Shown here piece by piece: positions 37,046-47,836 of a stretch of 64,000 bases of DNA. The stretch comes from Solen grandis (taxonomy: Eukaryota; Mollusca; Bivalvia; Adapedonta; Solenidae). The notes beneath the pieces were generated by a model. The model was not told the origin of the DNA. It did not search any database and was given only the letters and a program-made list of their open reading frames with translations. Both the position numbers and the translations under genes were made by a program. The stretch is taken from assembly GCA_021229015.1 (NCBI GenBank), contig CM037783.1:24556052-24620051 (forward strand), in the 5' to 3' direction. Within the stretch, counting starts at the first letter, position 1. Each line of letters starts with the position of its first letter.

Positions 37046-37607
37046 AAACAGTATCTCCGCTACGAGCATAACAAGAGATTGATGTGTTTTTGTTGCAGTT
37101 TGTTTTCAAGCCATCAATCTTGATTGTATCATGCATGCTGCGTGACAAATCAAGAAATAACTTTTAGCGCAATATAACGACATTGTGTGCACCCACAGTT
37201 TCTTGCAGCCATTTTAAAGCCATCATCTACTGTTTGCAAACTCATTATTCTGCAGATTACAATAGCACACTTTCGTTTATCTCCAACGCTGTCTGTGATT
37301 TTTTAATCATGTTCTCTCAAAGTAATGAAATGATATACATCCTGAAAAAAATTCGTGTAAGAATTTATTTCGAAGATATCAAATATCCAGATTAGACGGT
37401 GTGTGTGTTTTCATCGAGCAAAAATCCATATTCGAGTCATAATCACGAATTAGAATATACTTTTGGAGTTAACAACATGAAATTAAATCGCATCTTCAAC
37501 CAAAATTAAAACATTTTTTTCTTTTTATGTTGGAAAGAATAAATTATATTTTTATAATTTTCACCGTTAAATCATCAAACATGGTTTCAATTTATGGTTA
37601 TCTTCAT

Positions 37608-37800
37608 ACAGGCTGTGGGAGGTCCCGTGGCCGAGAGGGTAAATCCTGGCAGGGTTATTTGGATTTTCATGAGGAAACTGGCTTGCGGTAGCTCGGTGGT
37701 TCTACCTGGATGCCTCCGTGGTCTTCCTCCACCTGTAATTAGCTGGACGTCGCTATATGACTGCATTACTGTCGAAGCGACGGTAAACTCAAATAGTCGT
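37608..37800 (+). mobile_element. tRNA-derived SINE family G, partial forward copy
   Basis: GGTCCCGTGGCCGAGAGGGT (A-box-like), GGCAGGGTTATTTGGATTTT (B-box decayed), GGCTTGCGGTAGCTCGGTGG, CCACCTGTAATTAGCTGGAC and GCGACGGTAAACTC tail. The middle of the tRNA head is deleted. The 88-codon frame across it is not a gene. Confidence 0.72.
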
Positions 37801-37909
37801 CATGAAGGCTGTGATAGGATTACTGCACCAATCAGTGGCATACACGAGACTTTCGACTGAGGACGGATCCCGGGAGGACAAAATGGTACTGGGTGAGTCT
37901 GCATTTGCA

Positions 37910-38300
37910 CTCAACATCACACCAACAGTATTTTAGTTGTTTTGGGGCATTTGTCCACATGAGATATGTATACAAAGTATTTTTATCTTTATATTCTGAA
38001 TATAAAATATATACTTTCCACCCAAAGGTTCCTGGGTTGGATCAGTACTTAACCTGAGAAAAGCCAGGTAATGTCCTTGCCCAAGACGGGCTTCGAACCC
38101 ACAGCGTTAGGATTTTCAGTAGTCATGTAGTACGTTACAACTGGACCCCAGCACCTTCTGAGACAGATATAGAGCTGCCATACTACGATATCATGCAGTT
38201 AACAGGAGACATGACAACCTACTTAAAATTATATTGACACCGGGACAGCCAGTCCTGGAACTACCCTTGTTTAGCTCAAGGGAGATATACCAGTTATATT
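37910..38300 (-). mobile_element. SINE family F, copy 4, interrupted
   Basis: Family F body appears at 37910-37966 and resumes at 38158-38300 (CAGTCCTGGAACTACCCTTG). The intervening 190 bp includes another tRNA-like block (GGGCTTCGAACCCACAGCG), so a second SINE fragment probably inserted here. Confidence 0.6.
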
Positions 38301-38586
38301 TTTAACTAAAATCTGAAATGAAATTCTTGGTTTCTCAAATAAAATGTGCCCGACACAATTTGCAATCAATCTCTTCACTGTTTTCATTCTGAAATCGATA
38401 CCATGTAAAAATAACAAACTTAAAATGATATAACAAAATTTATTAAAATAATGATTATAAAAATACAAGTACTGAGAGAGAAAAGCAATATTTTGAAAAT
38501 CTGGTCCCATGATTTTAATATGGAAAATGAGAATTGTAAACCACATGGCTAGTGTTCAAGAACTTCCCATAAAAAAAGCAAAGTTT

Positions 38587-38824
38587 TTAACCCCTTACCT
38601 CATGAACATTCAATACACAAATTCACTTGATCGTTAATATACTGGAACATCAAATGGTATATGAAACAATAGATTTGTCTTTGCTGTACAGACTATGTAG
38701 AATCTGAGCTACAATATTGTATGAGCAAATAGAGGAGACCCTGATCAGACAGCACCTGAAAGGAGGTGTTTGATCTAGGTTTTCTAAATGTGTCAAAACG
38801 AATCTATATGGGGTAAAAAGTAAA
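38587..38824 (+). mobile_element. Family B TTAA MITE, uninterrupted copy
   Basis: TTAACCCCTTACCTCATGAA left, AATCTATATGGGGTAAAAAG right, with core blocks TGTAGAATCTGAGCTACAAT, GAGGAGACCCTGATCAGACA and TTTGATCTAGGTTTTC. About 238 bp, the best guide to family B without a nested element. The final TTAA has mutated to GTAA. Confidence 0.75.
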
Positions 38825-38948
38825 CATGTAATAAATCTCATAATAAACACATGAACTCAATAGATAATAGGTCATATTAATCTTTACAGACATTGAAATA
38901 TTTTTCAGTCAACATTTTGAAATGCACTTTTTTTACATATTGTGCAGT

Positions 38949-39188
38949 TTAACCCTTTTCCTCATATATGCTCATTTTGACACACTCAAAAGGTACCACA
39001 TAAAGCCTGATCTGCAGAAAATCAGTTAAACCTTACCAAATTTAATTACAAAATCCTCATTTCCAGACCACTGAGGAGCAGCGAACAGCATAAAACCTGA
39101 TCAGCCTGCGAGTTACTCACAGGCTGATCTGGTTTTTTGTTGTTTGCATAGGTCTTTTCATGGTTTCCTCTATGAGGGAAAGGGTTAA
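38949..39188 (-). mobile_element. Family A TTAA MITE, copy 8 (reverse)
   Basis: 240 bp, TTAA both ends. The left terminus reads CCCTTTTCCTCATAT (one base shifted), and the palindrome has changes in one outer arm (GGTTTTTTGTTGTTTGC), so it is older than copies 2-4. Confidence 0.9.
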
Positions 39189-39601
39189 CGTATATGGTAA
39201 ATAGAATTACAACTATTATAATGAAAATAAGCCATTTAAACTAGAAATCATCATCTTAAAGGAATTAGTTATACCAGTGTAATTAAATGCTTTCCTGAAA
39301 AGATTGTAGTTATCTTTATTTTATTTTATTTTTTTCAAAAGAACCATCAAAAACTTATATCTATACATTTTGATAGAAAATGGAGGAATGCTTGATACAT
39401 TTGGCTGCAAATTGGAATACAAAACAGAAGTTTTAATGTTATCCCATCAAATGAAATTAGAATTTATTACAAATATAATTAAGACAGAAAGTGATCATTT
39501 TTTCTTACCAATATGGTGGTGTCATGCAGTCCCAAAGTAAATTAGAGCTATCAATGAGGGTGATGGTTACCCCACTTCACTGCCTTGACTTGACCTAAGA
39601 T
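39189..39601. other. Non-coding stretch
   Basis: Nothing recognised. Confidence 0.4.
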
Positions 39602-39695
39602 TGATTGATTTTTGAGTTACCATCGCTGCAACAGTATTTCAGTCATATAGCGATGTCCAGCTAATTACCGGTGGAGGAAGACCCTGAATGCGCTA
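39602..39695 (-). mobile_element. SINE family G tail fragment
   Basis: TTGAGTTACCATCGCTGCAA, CAGTCATATAGCGATGTCCA, GCTAATTACCGGTGGAGGAA. Only the 3' half of the SINE, reversed; the tRNA-like head is missing. Confidence 0.65.
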
Positions 39696-40226
39696 AGCCT
39701 GACCTACCACAAGCACCTGACCATAAGAAAATCTCCTGAAGTTTTATAAAGGGGGACGCCACATGACGGCCATGATTATTATCTAGCCCTCACTTTACTT
39801 TGTGAAGTGGGAGCAACATGAGGGGAAAACATTCTTAATGTTTCAAATAGACTGAACACAATTTGAATAAATGTTGAACACATTTGTGGCTATATACGCA
39901 AATACTGAACAAAAATTTTTCCTATGAGTCCCTGTGTCTTGCATTATTATTACATATTTATTGAACACATTTGTGGCATTATACGCAAATACTAACATTA
40001 ATTTCTCCGAGTCACACACGCATGTCTAACTTTACTATTACATATTTATAACATACCTTATACTGTTACAGGTTTATTACATACCCTATACAGCGGATAT
40101 GATACTTTGTGATGTGTCCTTTTCTGTTACATCAATTCCAGAGACCTATGTGCAGTTCAGGCAACTGCCTATCTCAAAACCAATGGAAAGAAAAATGGTC
40201 AGATATACTGGTAAGCCATAACTGAA

Positions 40227-40512
40227 CAAGTAACTGGTGTTGCAGCTACACATGAGTCATCTACCGGTGAAGTGCATAACTTTTCCATAACTTTTCCGTT
40301 ACCCTAGCAACCAGAACTTTGGTCCGAGAGAAAAAAAAGTGATGTGCAGAATCTCCAGACTGTCCATATACCAAGTTTCATAAGATTATCTTTAGCTGTT
40401 TTTAAGTAATCGCGGGATCCAGATTTCCGGATCCAGACGGACGGACGGACAGACAGACAGACAGAGGGCAAACCTATAGTCCCCTCTGATGTAAACACCA
40501 TTAGGGGACTAA
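40227..40512 (+). repeat. Repeat family D, copy 2
   Basis: Same order of blocks as the 36.8-kb copy, with TTTTCCGTTACCCTAGCAAC, TGTGCAGAATCTCCAGACTG and GGACGGACGGACAGACAGAC, ending AGTCCCCTCTGATGTAAACA CC and AGGGGACTAA. A short duplication of CATAACTTTTCC occurs in the left half. Confidence 0.8.
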
Positions 40513-40604
40513 CAAGATTGTGAAAGTATAGTCATTCAGATTGTTTCCAAGTTAAATTAAGATTGCTGCTGTATACAATGAAAGTACATGGCATTTCTGG
40601 ATAC

Positions 40605-40795
40605 TTTAAGGTAATCCATCCATCATTCAATTATAATCATGGACCTTCAAGTGCTTAAATGACCAGTGCAGATGCAAGCATCCATTGACTTGGTAGTTAT
40701 AGGCTCTTTTACTCTACTTGCATTAAAAATTTACTATAAAATTCCCATGATCACTTGATGGATCATGATCAAAATTTTAGATGGATTACCTTAAA
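40605..40795. mobile_element. TTAA-bounded MITE family I
   Basis: TTTAAGGTAATCCATC at 40605-40620 is matched by its exact reverse complement at 40780-40795. The TTAA inside both ends can be read as a target duplication, leaving GGTAATCCATC as the terminal repeat. 191 bp, single copy in this window, no coding capacity. Confidence 0.75.
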
Positions 40796-41950
40796 AACAC
40801 TAGCTCCTAACCTAATGGATCTTTATCAGCCTTAATCAATCATGGCTTCAAGATCACGTTTTCCCAAGAAATAAAGAAGTTTTGTTGTAAACTTACTTCA
40901 AGCAACAACAGTCATTAATCTCAATACATATATCTCCCTCTGAGCTAACAATGCAAATAAACGCACATAAGACATATCAAACTCAGCTCATGTAAGTCGT
41001 TTCTCAGTTGAGGAAGAAGACCCTCAACCCACAAAAGGAGGAGGAGTATGTCATAAACAAACGCCCATGGAGAATTCCTGACATATGCCAAGTTTTCATT
41101 TTGAGTCAACATGAAAATGAATGACCAAGAAGACCAAAGTGCAGAATTTTGACTTTTGACCCTTGGATCTACAGAAAAGACCTATGACTTAATATGACAC
41201 TAAACTGACCTAATATCTCACTAAATGTCCTACTAAATTTTAATCATAGATTGTAGATGAAGCTTTAACTACTTTAGCTGAAATTAGATTAACCTTTTTT
41301 TTCTTTCATGTAAACTAAGATAAAGTAAAAGTAAACTAAGATAAAGTAAAATCAGGACAAGGGAGTATCATGTTATCAACAATGGTATTATATATGAAAA
41401 TAAGTGACAGTAACTCTGTAAATCAATATAGAAAAACAGTTTTGTTTTTACAATTTGTCCATAATTTGAATAACTGGTAGAAAAATTAAGCCCATGAATT
41501 CTGCTCCACAATCTGAGGACCGAATCTGTTCATCATACATTGTGTCTGTGAAGGAATGATGTTATTGGCCTAATCCCCTTCAATGAAGCCTGAAATGAGA
41601 ATAAAAAGGCACATATTACAATTACTAAATGCAATCATAATCATAAACTAAATATCACCCTTTCGAAAAGGAATAATTAAAGGCCTGGATAATCAAAATA
41701 TGATGATGATTATCTGTATTTATGTTGGCTTAATAACTGTGATTAAATACATCCACAAGCATCCACAAATTCCTTCAAAATTACGGTAACCCTCTATGAA
41801 AATGAATGATTATATACCAGAAATATATATTTTTTAACAATTTGTGTTTCAATAAAATCATAAATAACAATAATGAGGTTGGCATTTTTTTACCCTGTAC
41901 ACTGATACCCTGTACACTGATAATATTTAATTGTGACAATAGGGTTTTCA
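40796..41950. other. Non-coding stretch
   Basis: AT-rich. A short direct repeat (AACTAAGATAAAGTAAAA) occurs near 41325-41350 and another (ACCCTGTACACTGATA) near 41890-41925. No gene. Confidence 0.45.
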
Positions 41951-42190
41951 TTAACCCTTTCCCTCATAGAGGAAACCATGAAAAGACCTATGATAAACAA
42001 AAAACCAGATCAGCCTGCGAGTAACTCGCAGGCTGATCAGGTTTTATGCTGTTCGCTGCTCCTCAGTGGTCTGGAAATGAGGATTTTGTAATTAAATTTG
42101 GTAATGTTAAACTGTGGTTTTCTGCAGATCAGGCTTTATGTGGTACCTATTGAGGGCATCAAAATGAGTCTATATGAGGGAAAGGGTTAA
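41951..42190 (+). mobile_element. Family A TTAA MITE, copy 9
   Basis: TTAA both ends. The left outer arm of the palindrome is shortened (CTATGATAAACAAAAAACC instead of CTATGCGAACAGCATAAAACC). It lies about 280 bp beyond the DTL stop codon, so it may fall in that gene's 3' untranslated region. Confidence 0.9.
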
Positions 42191-42473
42191 TAGATATAAC
42201 AACAGATTTGAACAGAGGTCAATAAGGATTTCTGACATTCAAAATTTCAGATGTTGCCTAAAAATAACCGATTTTTATGCAATTTTGACCTCAGATTTTG
42301 ATCGGCAATCGGTTAGAAATGAAAACCCTGAAAAGACTGGAGCACTGATGTCCCAGCCAATGATAAGTATTAATAAATGAGGTATACTGGGGCCCGATTG
42401 CCCTCCATAATGTCCATAAAATGGAAAGAAATTTTGACAAAGCTATTACCAAGGTGTTACAGTACTGATGTAT

Positions 42474-42524
42474 TCACTGCTTTGAGGAATTTGCGGGTGA
42501 AGTCACAAGATATGTACTTATGTG
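42474..42524 (-). CDS. DTL: DTL terminal micro-exon with PIP-like motif
   Basis: Acceptor GCAATGTTCAG, with a 14-T tract just upstream, then 16 codons and TGA in phase 0. Joined to the previous exon it gives TVTLSPKVK-HISTYLVTSP. Human DTL has VTITPSSMRKICTYFHRK near its C-terminus, the PCNA-interacting box. Position, spacing and the I-x-T-Y-(F/L) core agree. The final aromatic is Leu here, so affinity could differ. The donor is GC, not GT. Inferred from sequence, not from transcripts. Confidence 0.62.
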   Translation of the reverse strand, partial: HISTYLVTSPANSSKQ

Positions 42525-45500
42525 CTGAACATTGCCTTTGTCAAAAAAAAAAAAAAATACTGATATTTCATTGATAAAACCATCATACCAAAAGCAATAA
42601 CAGATAGGATGTATAAGGATGCAACTATACCAACTCCAGATGTGTAAAACTGATATATCAAAAATGGAATAAATCAAAGGATGAACTATTTTGCGTTTTG
42701 CATGAAGTGCTAGAACGTGTGTGTGAGGGCCTGAAATACAAACAAGCAGCAAGACCACAAAACACTGTTCGACTACTCTGTATACGCTGCTACACAGCAA
42801 ATACAAAAATCAAACAATCTTGCCAATATTAAAGACTGCTTGGTAATGATTCATCAGGTAAACTCTTTTCTTAAAAATCTATTTTTTTAAACGTTCAATC
42901 ACACTGTACTTGCCTTCACTTTAGGTGACAGTGTGACTGTTTCCCTCTCCTGTATTGAAGATTCACTCTGGCTAAGTTTATCCAGGAGCTTCTTACTACA
43001 TGACTTTTGCTTAGGACTGCTCTTGCTACCCTTGTTCCTCCTCATCTGTGTCAGCCAGTCCACTGTCCGCGGTTTTTGCTGGTCATCCAACACTGTACTA
43101 CTTTTAGGAGTTCTTGGTCCATCGACAACTAAATTTGGCAAATTGGAAGTTGGAGAAACACCAAAGTCTGTGTTTAAAACACGCAACCTAGCTGGAGACG
43201 AAAACTCTATTTCTCTTCCTTTTATTGGGCTGACATTCATTTTAGAGTCTAAACTTTTCAAGACTGCGTCTCCCTTCCGAGGACTTTTGGATTTAATAGG
43301 AGACTTGCTGTTTTCATCCGAGTCTAGATTTCTCAGATCTCCTTTCCTACCACTTTCCAATTTCTTTGGAGATTGACTGTTTTCATCTGCACTGATATCA
43401 CTATTTATAGGATTAACTTTCCTCCTCTTTGAATCGGGAGAATTATCTGTATCCACAAGTTTTCTTTTACAAGAAGGTTTTGCAACACCTTTTGTCACAC
43501 ACTTAGTGCTGTCCTTCTCTATAACTTGACAGTTTTTTCCTACACTTTCGTCTTGCTTAGCAACCCGTGGCCTCACACTGATCTTCTTTGGCAACACTGT
43601 ATCTAATGTTTTACAAGGACTGTTACTACCACTTACACCGGACTTGTCAACTCTTGGACTCTCCCCTGCCTCTGATGATTTTAAGCAACATTTCTTCACC
43701 TCGGGGGAATCACTGACCCCACTCTGGTCACTAGTGCTACGTTTCAGCCACATTTTGATGGATGGGGAAGGGGAAGACGTTGTTGCAGTTTTTGCACGTT
43801 TGGGTGTGAGCTCCTGCACACCTCCAAAAGGAAATGTTGAGGCTCGTTTCAAACATGGGGAATGTTTTGGAGTCTGGGGACCTTGGTTGGCTGACACTCC
43901 TGAAACATCCAATGATACATAGAAAAGTTGATTAGAATTAAACAGAAAACAGTTAATTTGATGGTCATAAACTAGAGGTGATCACTGAAGATGATTTATT
44001 ACCCCATCAGAGTACCATGACCCCATAAAAAATATTTTCATTGTCCCTTGAGCGACCAACAAGCAAAACAAATTCAATTCTTTATCCTCCCACCAGGACT
44101 CCAGTTGCGGAGTTTAAATAATAAGAGTGTTCCTTTGAGCACATGTGTCACCTGCTGAAGTGTTACAGAAAAAAATATGAAAGACAGACAGACAACAAGG
44201 AACTGATCCCTATGTGTCACCTCTTTATATAGTAAGATTTGTAATCTACTAACCACGATTATTCTATTTCAAAACATTTATTTTTTCTGTAAACAAAAAC
44301 GTTGCAAAATGTAACTTTATCCAACAGTTACTTAACACTAAGTTATATACATGTATCTTTCAATGACACGGAATCAATTTCTTAATTCTAAATTAAAGTT
44401 GCAAATCAATTATTATTTGAAAAAATTTAAGGTATTACAAAGAAAACTCCTACCAATATCTCTGTGTGTCCGCTCTGCCGTGCCAGAGATATTGCACAAG
44501 GCGTCAGACTGTCCCCGTTTTTTCCTGATGTGGGCTGTAGGATCGAACCTCCATACACGCATAGTGTTGTCATCTGAGGTTGTGACTAGGCGGAACACGT
44601 CAGTCTGACACCAAGCCACATCGGATATCTCGCTCCTGTGGCCCTTCAGCTGAACAGGGCTGGCATTTGGCTTTTCAACCTGTCAAATGTATACACCTGC
44701 TCTTAACTGATAGTTATTGGAGAACATGTTCATGGATGTGTAAAAATAATTCAATGTAATATCTGCATCTTGGCCAAGCAGAAATTGCAGAAGATAGGCA
44801 GCTGTCTCCTCTGATTTTCAAATAACAGGGGAAATCACACAAGAGTATTCTCTGGAACACGTGTCACCAGCTGAAGTGTGACAGATGGACAGACGATAGA
44901 AAAGTGATCCCTATGTGTCACCTCTGCTTACAGCGGGTGACACCAACACAACGTATGATATACACTTGGAACAAGATAATCATGAATAAAAGACAAAGCT
45001 GAACAAAAAGAAATATCAGTCAAACCAATGGATACAAAACAAAGTAAGGCAAGTATTGAAGACAAGGACCAAAACACCAAAGATTGCTCCAGCTTAACTA
45101 GCGTGTTCTTTGCTGAAGTGTTACGGAAAAAGTGTATCAGTCAAAGTGTGACAGACAGATGGACAAAGAAGTGACCTGTTAAGTGTCATCTCTGCCTACA
45201 GCAGATGACAAAATTAAGTCTTTATAAGTACTGAGACGGACACACAGTCAGATGAAGTAGCAACATATCAAGGTTAATTGTTAAATGTTATTAAATTCCA
45301 TCTAATGGTTGCTAAGAAATGGTCCAAACAAGAATCTGGATTCTAAAGAAAGGGGACATAATTCTTATCCACCAGATCATGCTGATTAAATCACAACAAA
45401 AATGACTTAGAAATAACCCTGAAAATAACAGTGACAGATAGATAGATCGACAGACAGGCAAACAGATGGGCAGAGACAATTATGAAATTATTCAGGGAGC

Positions 45501-45636
45501 ATAAAAATACAGTAAAAGCTGACCTGCCAGATATAGGCACATTCATCACTGGAGCCACTCAGTAAGTACTGGTTATCAGGGCTTAAACAAGCCCTCACAT
45601 AGAAGGATGTGTTCCGATGTCCCCGGTATGTACACA
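42474..45636 (-). CDS. DTL: DTL/CDT2 (denticleless) 3' half, four exons
   Basis: Minus-strand exons at 45524-45636, 44454-44679, 42914-43899 and 42474-42524 join in consistent phase to give about 457 codons. CDT2 is the nuclear WD40 receptor of the CRL4 (CUL4-DDB1) ubiquitin ligase. It recognises substrates such as CDT1, p21 and SET8 when they are bound to PCNA on chromatin, in S phase and after DNA damage. The WD40 blades TYRGHRNTSFYVRACLSPDN...SGSSDECAYIW and AWCQTDVFRLVTTSDDNTM correspond closely to the last two repeats of vertebrate DTL. A basic, Ser/Pro-rich tail and a C-terminal PIP-like motif follow. The N-terminal WD40 repeats are not visible between 45.7 and 64 kb and may lie further right, or in the gap. 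Identification is strong; the exact last exon is inferred. Confidence 0.88.
42914..43899 (-). CDS. DTL: DTL large C-terminal tail exon
   Basis: 986 nt after acceptor TTGGATGTTTCAG; it completes the split Gly codon and stays open for 328 codons. Low-complexity, Ser/Pro/Lys-rich and probably disordered. It contains a nuclear-localisation-like SKRRK and many SP/TP sites (SQSPKK, KSPIK, SPRKGD, PRTPKSS, LSPK) of the type CDKs phosphorylate. Short stretches match the vertebrate tail: SIKMWLKRSTS, and DWLTQMRRNKG (human NWLLAMAAKRK). If unspliced it would end six codons further on (stop at 42899-42901). An AAG|GCAAGT sequence there is a good GC-type donor and allows a further exon. Confidence 0.85.
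44124..44226 (+). repeat. Repeat family C, copy 4
   Basis: GTGTTCCTTTGAGCACATGT, GTCACCTGCTGAAGTGTTAC, GACAGACAGACAAC, CCTATGTGTCACCTCT. The right end is lost. Lies in a DTL intron. Confidence 0.75.
44454..44679 (-). CDS. DTL: DTL WD40 exon (last blade) and start of tail
   Basis: 226 nt between acceptor ATTTGACAG and donor GATATTG|GTAGGA. Reads VEKPNASPVQLKGHRSEISD, then VAWCQTDVFRLVTTSDDNTM and RVWRFDPTAH. This is the last WD40 blade of CDT2 (human CWCPSDFTKIATCSDDNTLK). The final codon is split (phase 1) and is completed by the next exon. Confidence 0.92.
44841..44945 (+). repeat. Repeat family C, copy 5
   Basis: AGAGTATTCTCTGGAACACG, GTCACCAGCTGAAGTGTGAC, CCTATGTGTCACCTCTGC, CAGCGGGTGACACC. 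Both ends present. Lies in a DTL intron. Confidence 0.8.
45100..45211 (+). repeat. Repeat family C, copy 6
   Basis: GCGTGTTCTTTGCTGAAGTG with the GGAACACGTGTCACC block deleted, then GTGTGACAGACAGATGGAC and TGTCATCTCTGCCTACAGCA GATGACA. Lies in a DTL intron, only 150 bp from copy 5. Confidence 0.7.
45524..45636 (-). CDS. DTL: DTL WD40 exon (GHRNTSFYVRA blade)
   Basis: 113 nt between acceptor TTTCTATTTCAG and donor GGCAG|GTCAGC. Encodes GHRNTSFYVRACLSPDNQY and SGSSDECAYIWQ: a GH start, an SSDE turn and an IW end, i.e. one WD40 blade. The corresponding human segment reads GHQNSTFYVKSSLSPDDQF. Ends in phase 0. Confidence 0.9.
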
Positions 45637-45699
45637 CTGAAATAGAAAGTATCCTCAGAATCTGAATTATCAACCATTAATCAACTGAAATAAATTTCA

Positions 45700-46302
45700 T
45701 TCCGATTCATTTTGCTGTGTTTTCCTTTGAAAGAGGATGTAGCCATAGTTTGCAGATATCAAATTAGTTATAATACACTATGAAAATAGTCATGCACTTA
45801 ATTCAAATATTTGTAACTGTATTGATCAATCATTCATGTAAAAAGTTTTGGTATTTTTGTAAACTTTGCTAGTCTTATTTTTTAATGCTTGAAAACATTT
45901 CATAAATGTGTTCCTTGTCAAACTGTAAACATTGTTCAACTGCAATGCGCCTGAGCACTTGCCTCTGTATGTACTGCGCATTTTTTTTCCCTACCATGGG
46001 TGCAACAATAAAGGGAGTTGATTTTGAAGATATTGAATATAAAACAATTATTGTGAAATGTCTTGTCTTTTGGGAAAAGGCATGCACAATGACATAAATA
46101 TCCTGTCATTTTCATTAACTTCTTTTCAGCATAAATTTTCAATATTGATAACTTAAAAACAATGTAGCCCCCAGATATGAAGTATCATGGTGTAATTAAG
46201 CTGTGAAAAGTAAAGATAGAGCTGATGGTAGCTGTGGTGATAATGATGATGTTAGTGATGGTGATTACACTCAGCTAGTGCTGCTTATCTTGTAAAATGA
46301 TA
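45700..46302. other. Probable DTL intron
   Basis: No WD40-coding segment recognised on the minus strand. Short frames at 45875-46142 are unrelated to DTL. Confidence 0.4.
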
Positions 46303-46564
46303 CAAGTAACTGGTGTTACATACAACACATGAGTCCCCTACCAGTTAAGTGCATATTTTTTCTGTTACCATAGCAACCAAATTTTGGTCCAAGAAAAATA
46401 CAAAGTGACATGCAGAATCTCCATCTATTCATATACCAAGTTATAATTTATCTTAAGTAGTTTTTAAGTTATCACGGAATCCAGATTTCCGGGCATCCAG
46501 ATGGACAGACAGACGGAGGGCAAACCTATAGTCCCCTCCGGTGTAAACACTGGTACGGGACTAA
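46303..46564 (+). repeat. Repeat family D, copy 3
   Basis: CAAGTAACTGGTGTTACATA, CTGTTACCATAGCAACCAAA, GACATGCAGAATCTCCATCT, ATCCAGATTTCCGGGCATCC, ending AGTCCCCTCCGGTGTAAACA and a decayed GGTACGGGACTAA. Confidence 0.8.
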
Positions 46565-46898
46565 AATCATTTTCCTATTTACTGCATTCTCAGTTACCAC
46601 TTGTTATGACTTTTTTTGCATGACCTTTTATGATTTGCATCAATAATTTTCTTGTTAAAATAACTAATATTCATTAAAACAATTCATCATTGAGCAAACT
46701 AAAAGACAGAATGAAAGAAGGTTAGGCAAGTATCATCATTATAAATTGTGTAGTGACATGGAAAATATATTCAACCAATTGCATTTTTTTTACAGGAAAT
46801 ATTCTTACAAAATAATTATTGCTCTTTTCCAGCCAGTGATTTTATTTTGTTAGTTTACCACCTTTTACAGGTGGTTTCCCCTTGCTAAAACTGACAAT

Positions 46899-46998
46899 NN
46901 NNNNNNNNNNNNNNNNNNNNNNNNNNNNNNNNNNNNNNNNNNNNNNNNNNNNNNNNNNNNNNNNNNNNNNNNNNNNNNNNNNNNNNNNNNNNNNNNNN
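46899..46998. other. Assembly gap (100 N)
   Basis: A 100-N block in the region where more DTL exons would be expected. The true missing length is unknown. Confidence 0.99.
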
Positions 46999-47507
46999 TT
47001 GTGTACATCTTATAGGTTTAAAACTGTTCAAAAATAGAATAAAAGAAAACAATAAAAGAAACAAAGAATAAAAAGAAACAATACGTAAAAAAAAAAAAAA
47101 CGAAATTTGGATCATGTTATCTGTATGGCACTAATTAAATGATCAGGATAAATTTGGGGAACATTGTATAGCATCACCGACACATTTAACTGCATGCAGG
47201 TAGCTTTCAGCCAACAATATGTAAGTTGGCAAAGTGAAAATAGTAAAAGGTGTGAAGTTGGCAAAATGGGAACAAACCGTCTGTACATGTATACATGAAC
47301 ATGGTTCAGTCCTTTCAGACGATACCATGGGTGATAAACCTGTGACTTTCACGTCGGATTAATTGTCCTATGTTCATGAAAAAACTACTATTATTTGCTA
47401 AGAAATTTTAGAATAAGATTTAGAATAAATTAATTCTATGGTTAACCCCTTTCATATAGGTGATAAGTGATGCATAGGTGATAGCTAATTGGCCGTCAAC
47501 TGACGTT

Positions 47508-47836
47508 TTAAGGTATTAGGATACTAATTCAGAACTAGCATTTGTGATGAAAACTATCTAATAAATATATTTATGTTTTTTAAACATTCATCGTTACAGT
47601 CTTTTTATTTAAATATTTATTCTTTTTATATTTTTTTTTATTCTATTTTGCCAATTTATTGTTTTATGATTTATTAAACAGGGTGACAGAATAACATTAT
47701 GTTCATATAAAAGGAAATATAATTAACTACTTTTCATTTTTTTAAATATTTTATCTTACTTGAAATAAAAACTGATACAAAACCAAAATTTTAGCAATCT
47801 AACTTGGTAAAATTAGTTAGGATCCTAATACCTTAA
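47508..47836. mobile_element. TTAA-bounded MITE family K
   Basis: TTAAGGTATTAGGAT at 47508-47522 is exactly inverted at 47822-47836, and the similarity extends inward (AC TAATT / AATTAG). 329 bp, AT-rich interior without coding capacity. Its ends start TTAAGGTA like those of family I at 40.6 kb, so the two may share a mobilising enzyme. Confidence 0.75.

Noticed and set aside
40560..40620. Alternative last DTL exon with an AMYFH peptide on the minus strand
   Set aside because: Resembles the YFH of human DTL but has no polypyrimidine tract and lacks the hydrophobic residue three before the aromatic pair; it overlaps the end of a MITE. The exon at 42474-42524 fits far better.
42933..43922. Plus-strand frames of 92 and 147 codons opposite the DTL tail exon
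   Set aside because: Antisense shadows of the real minus-strand exon.
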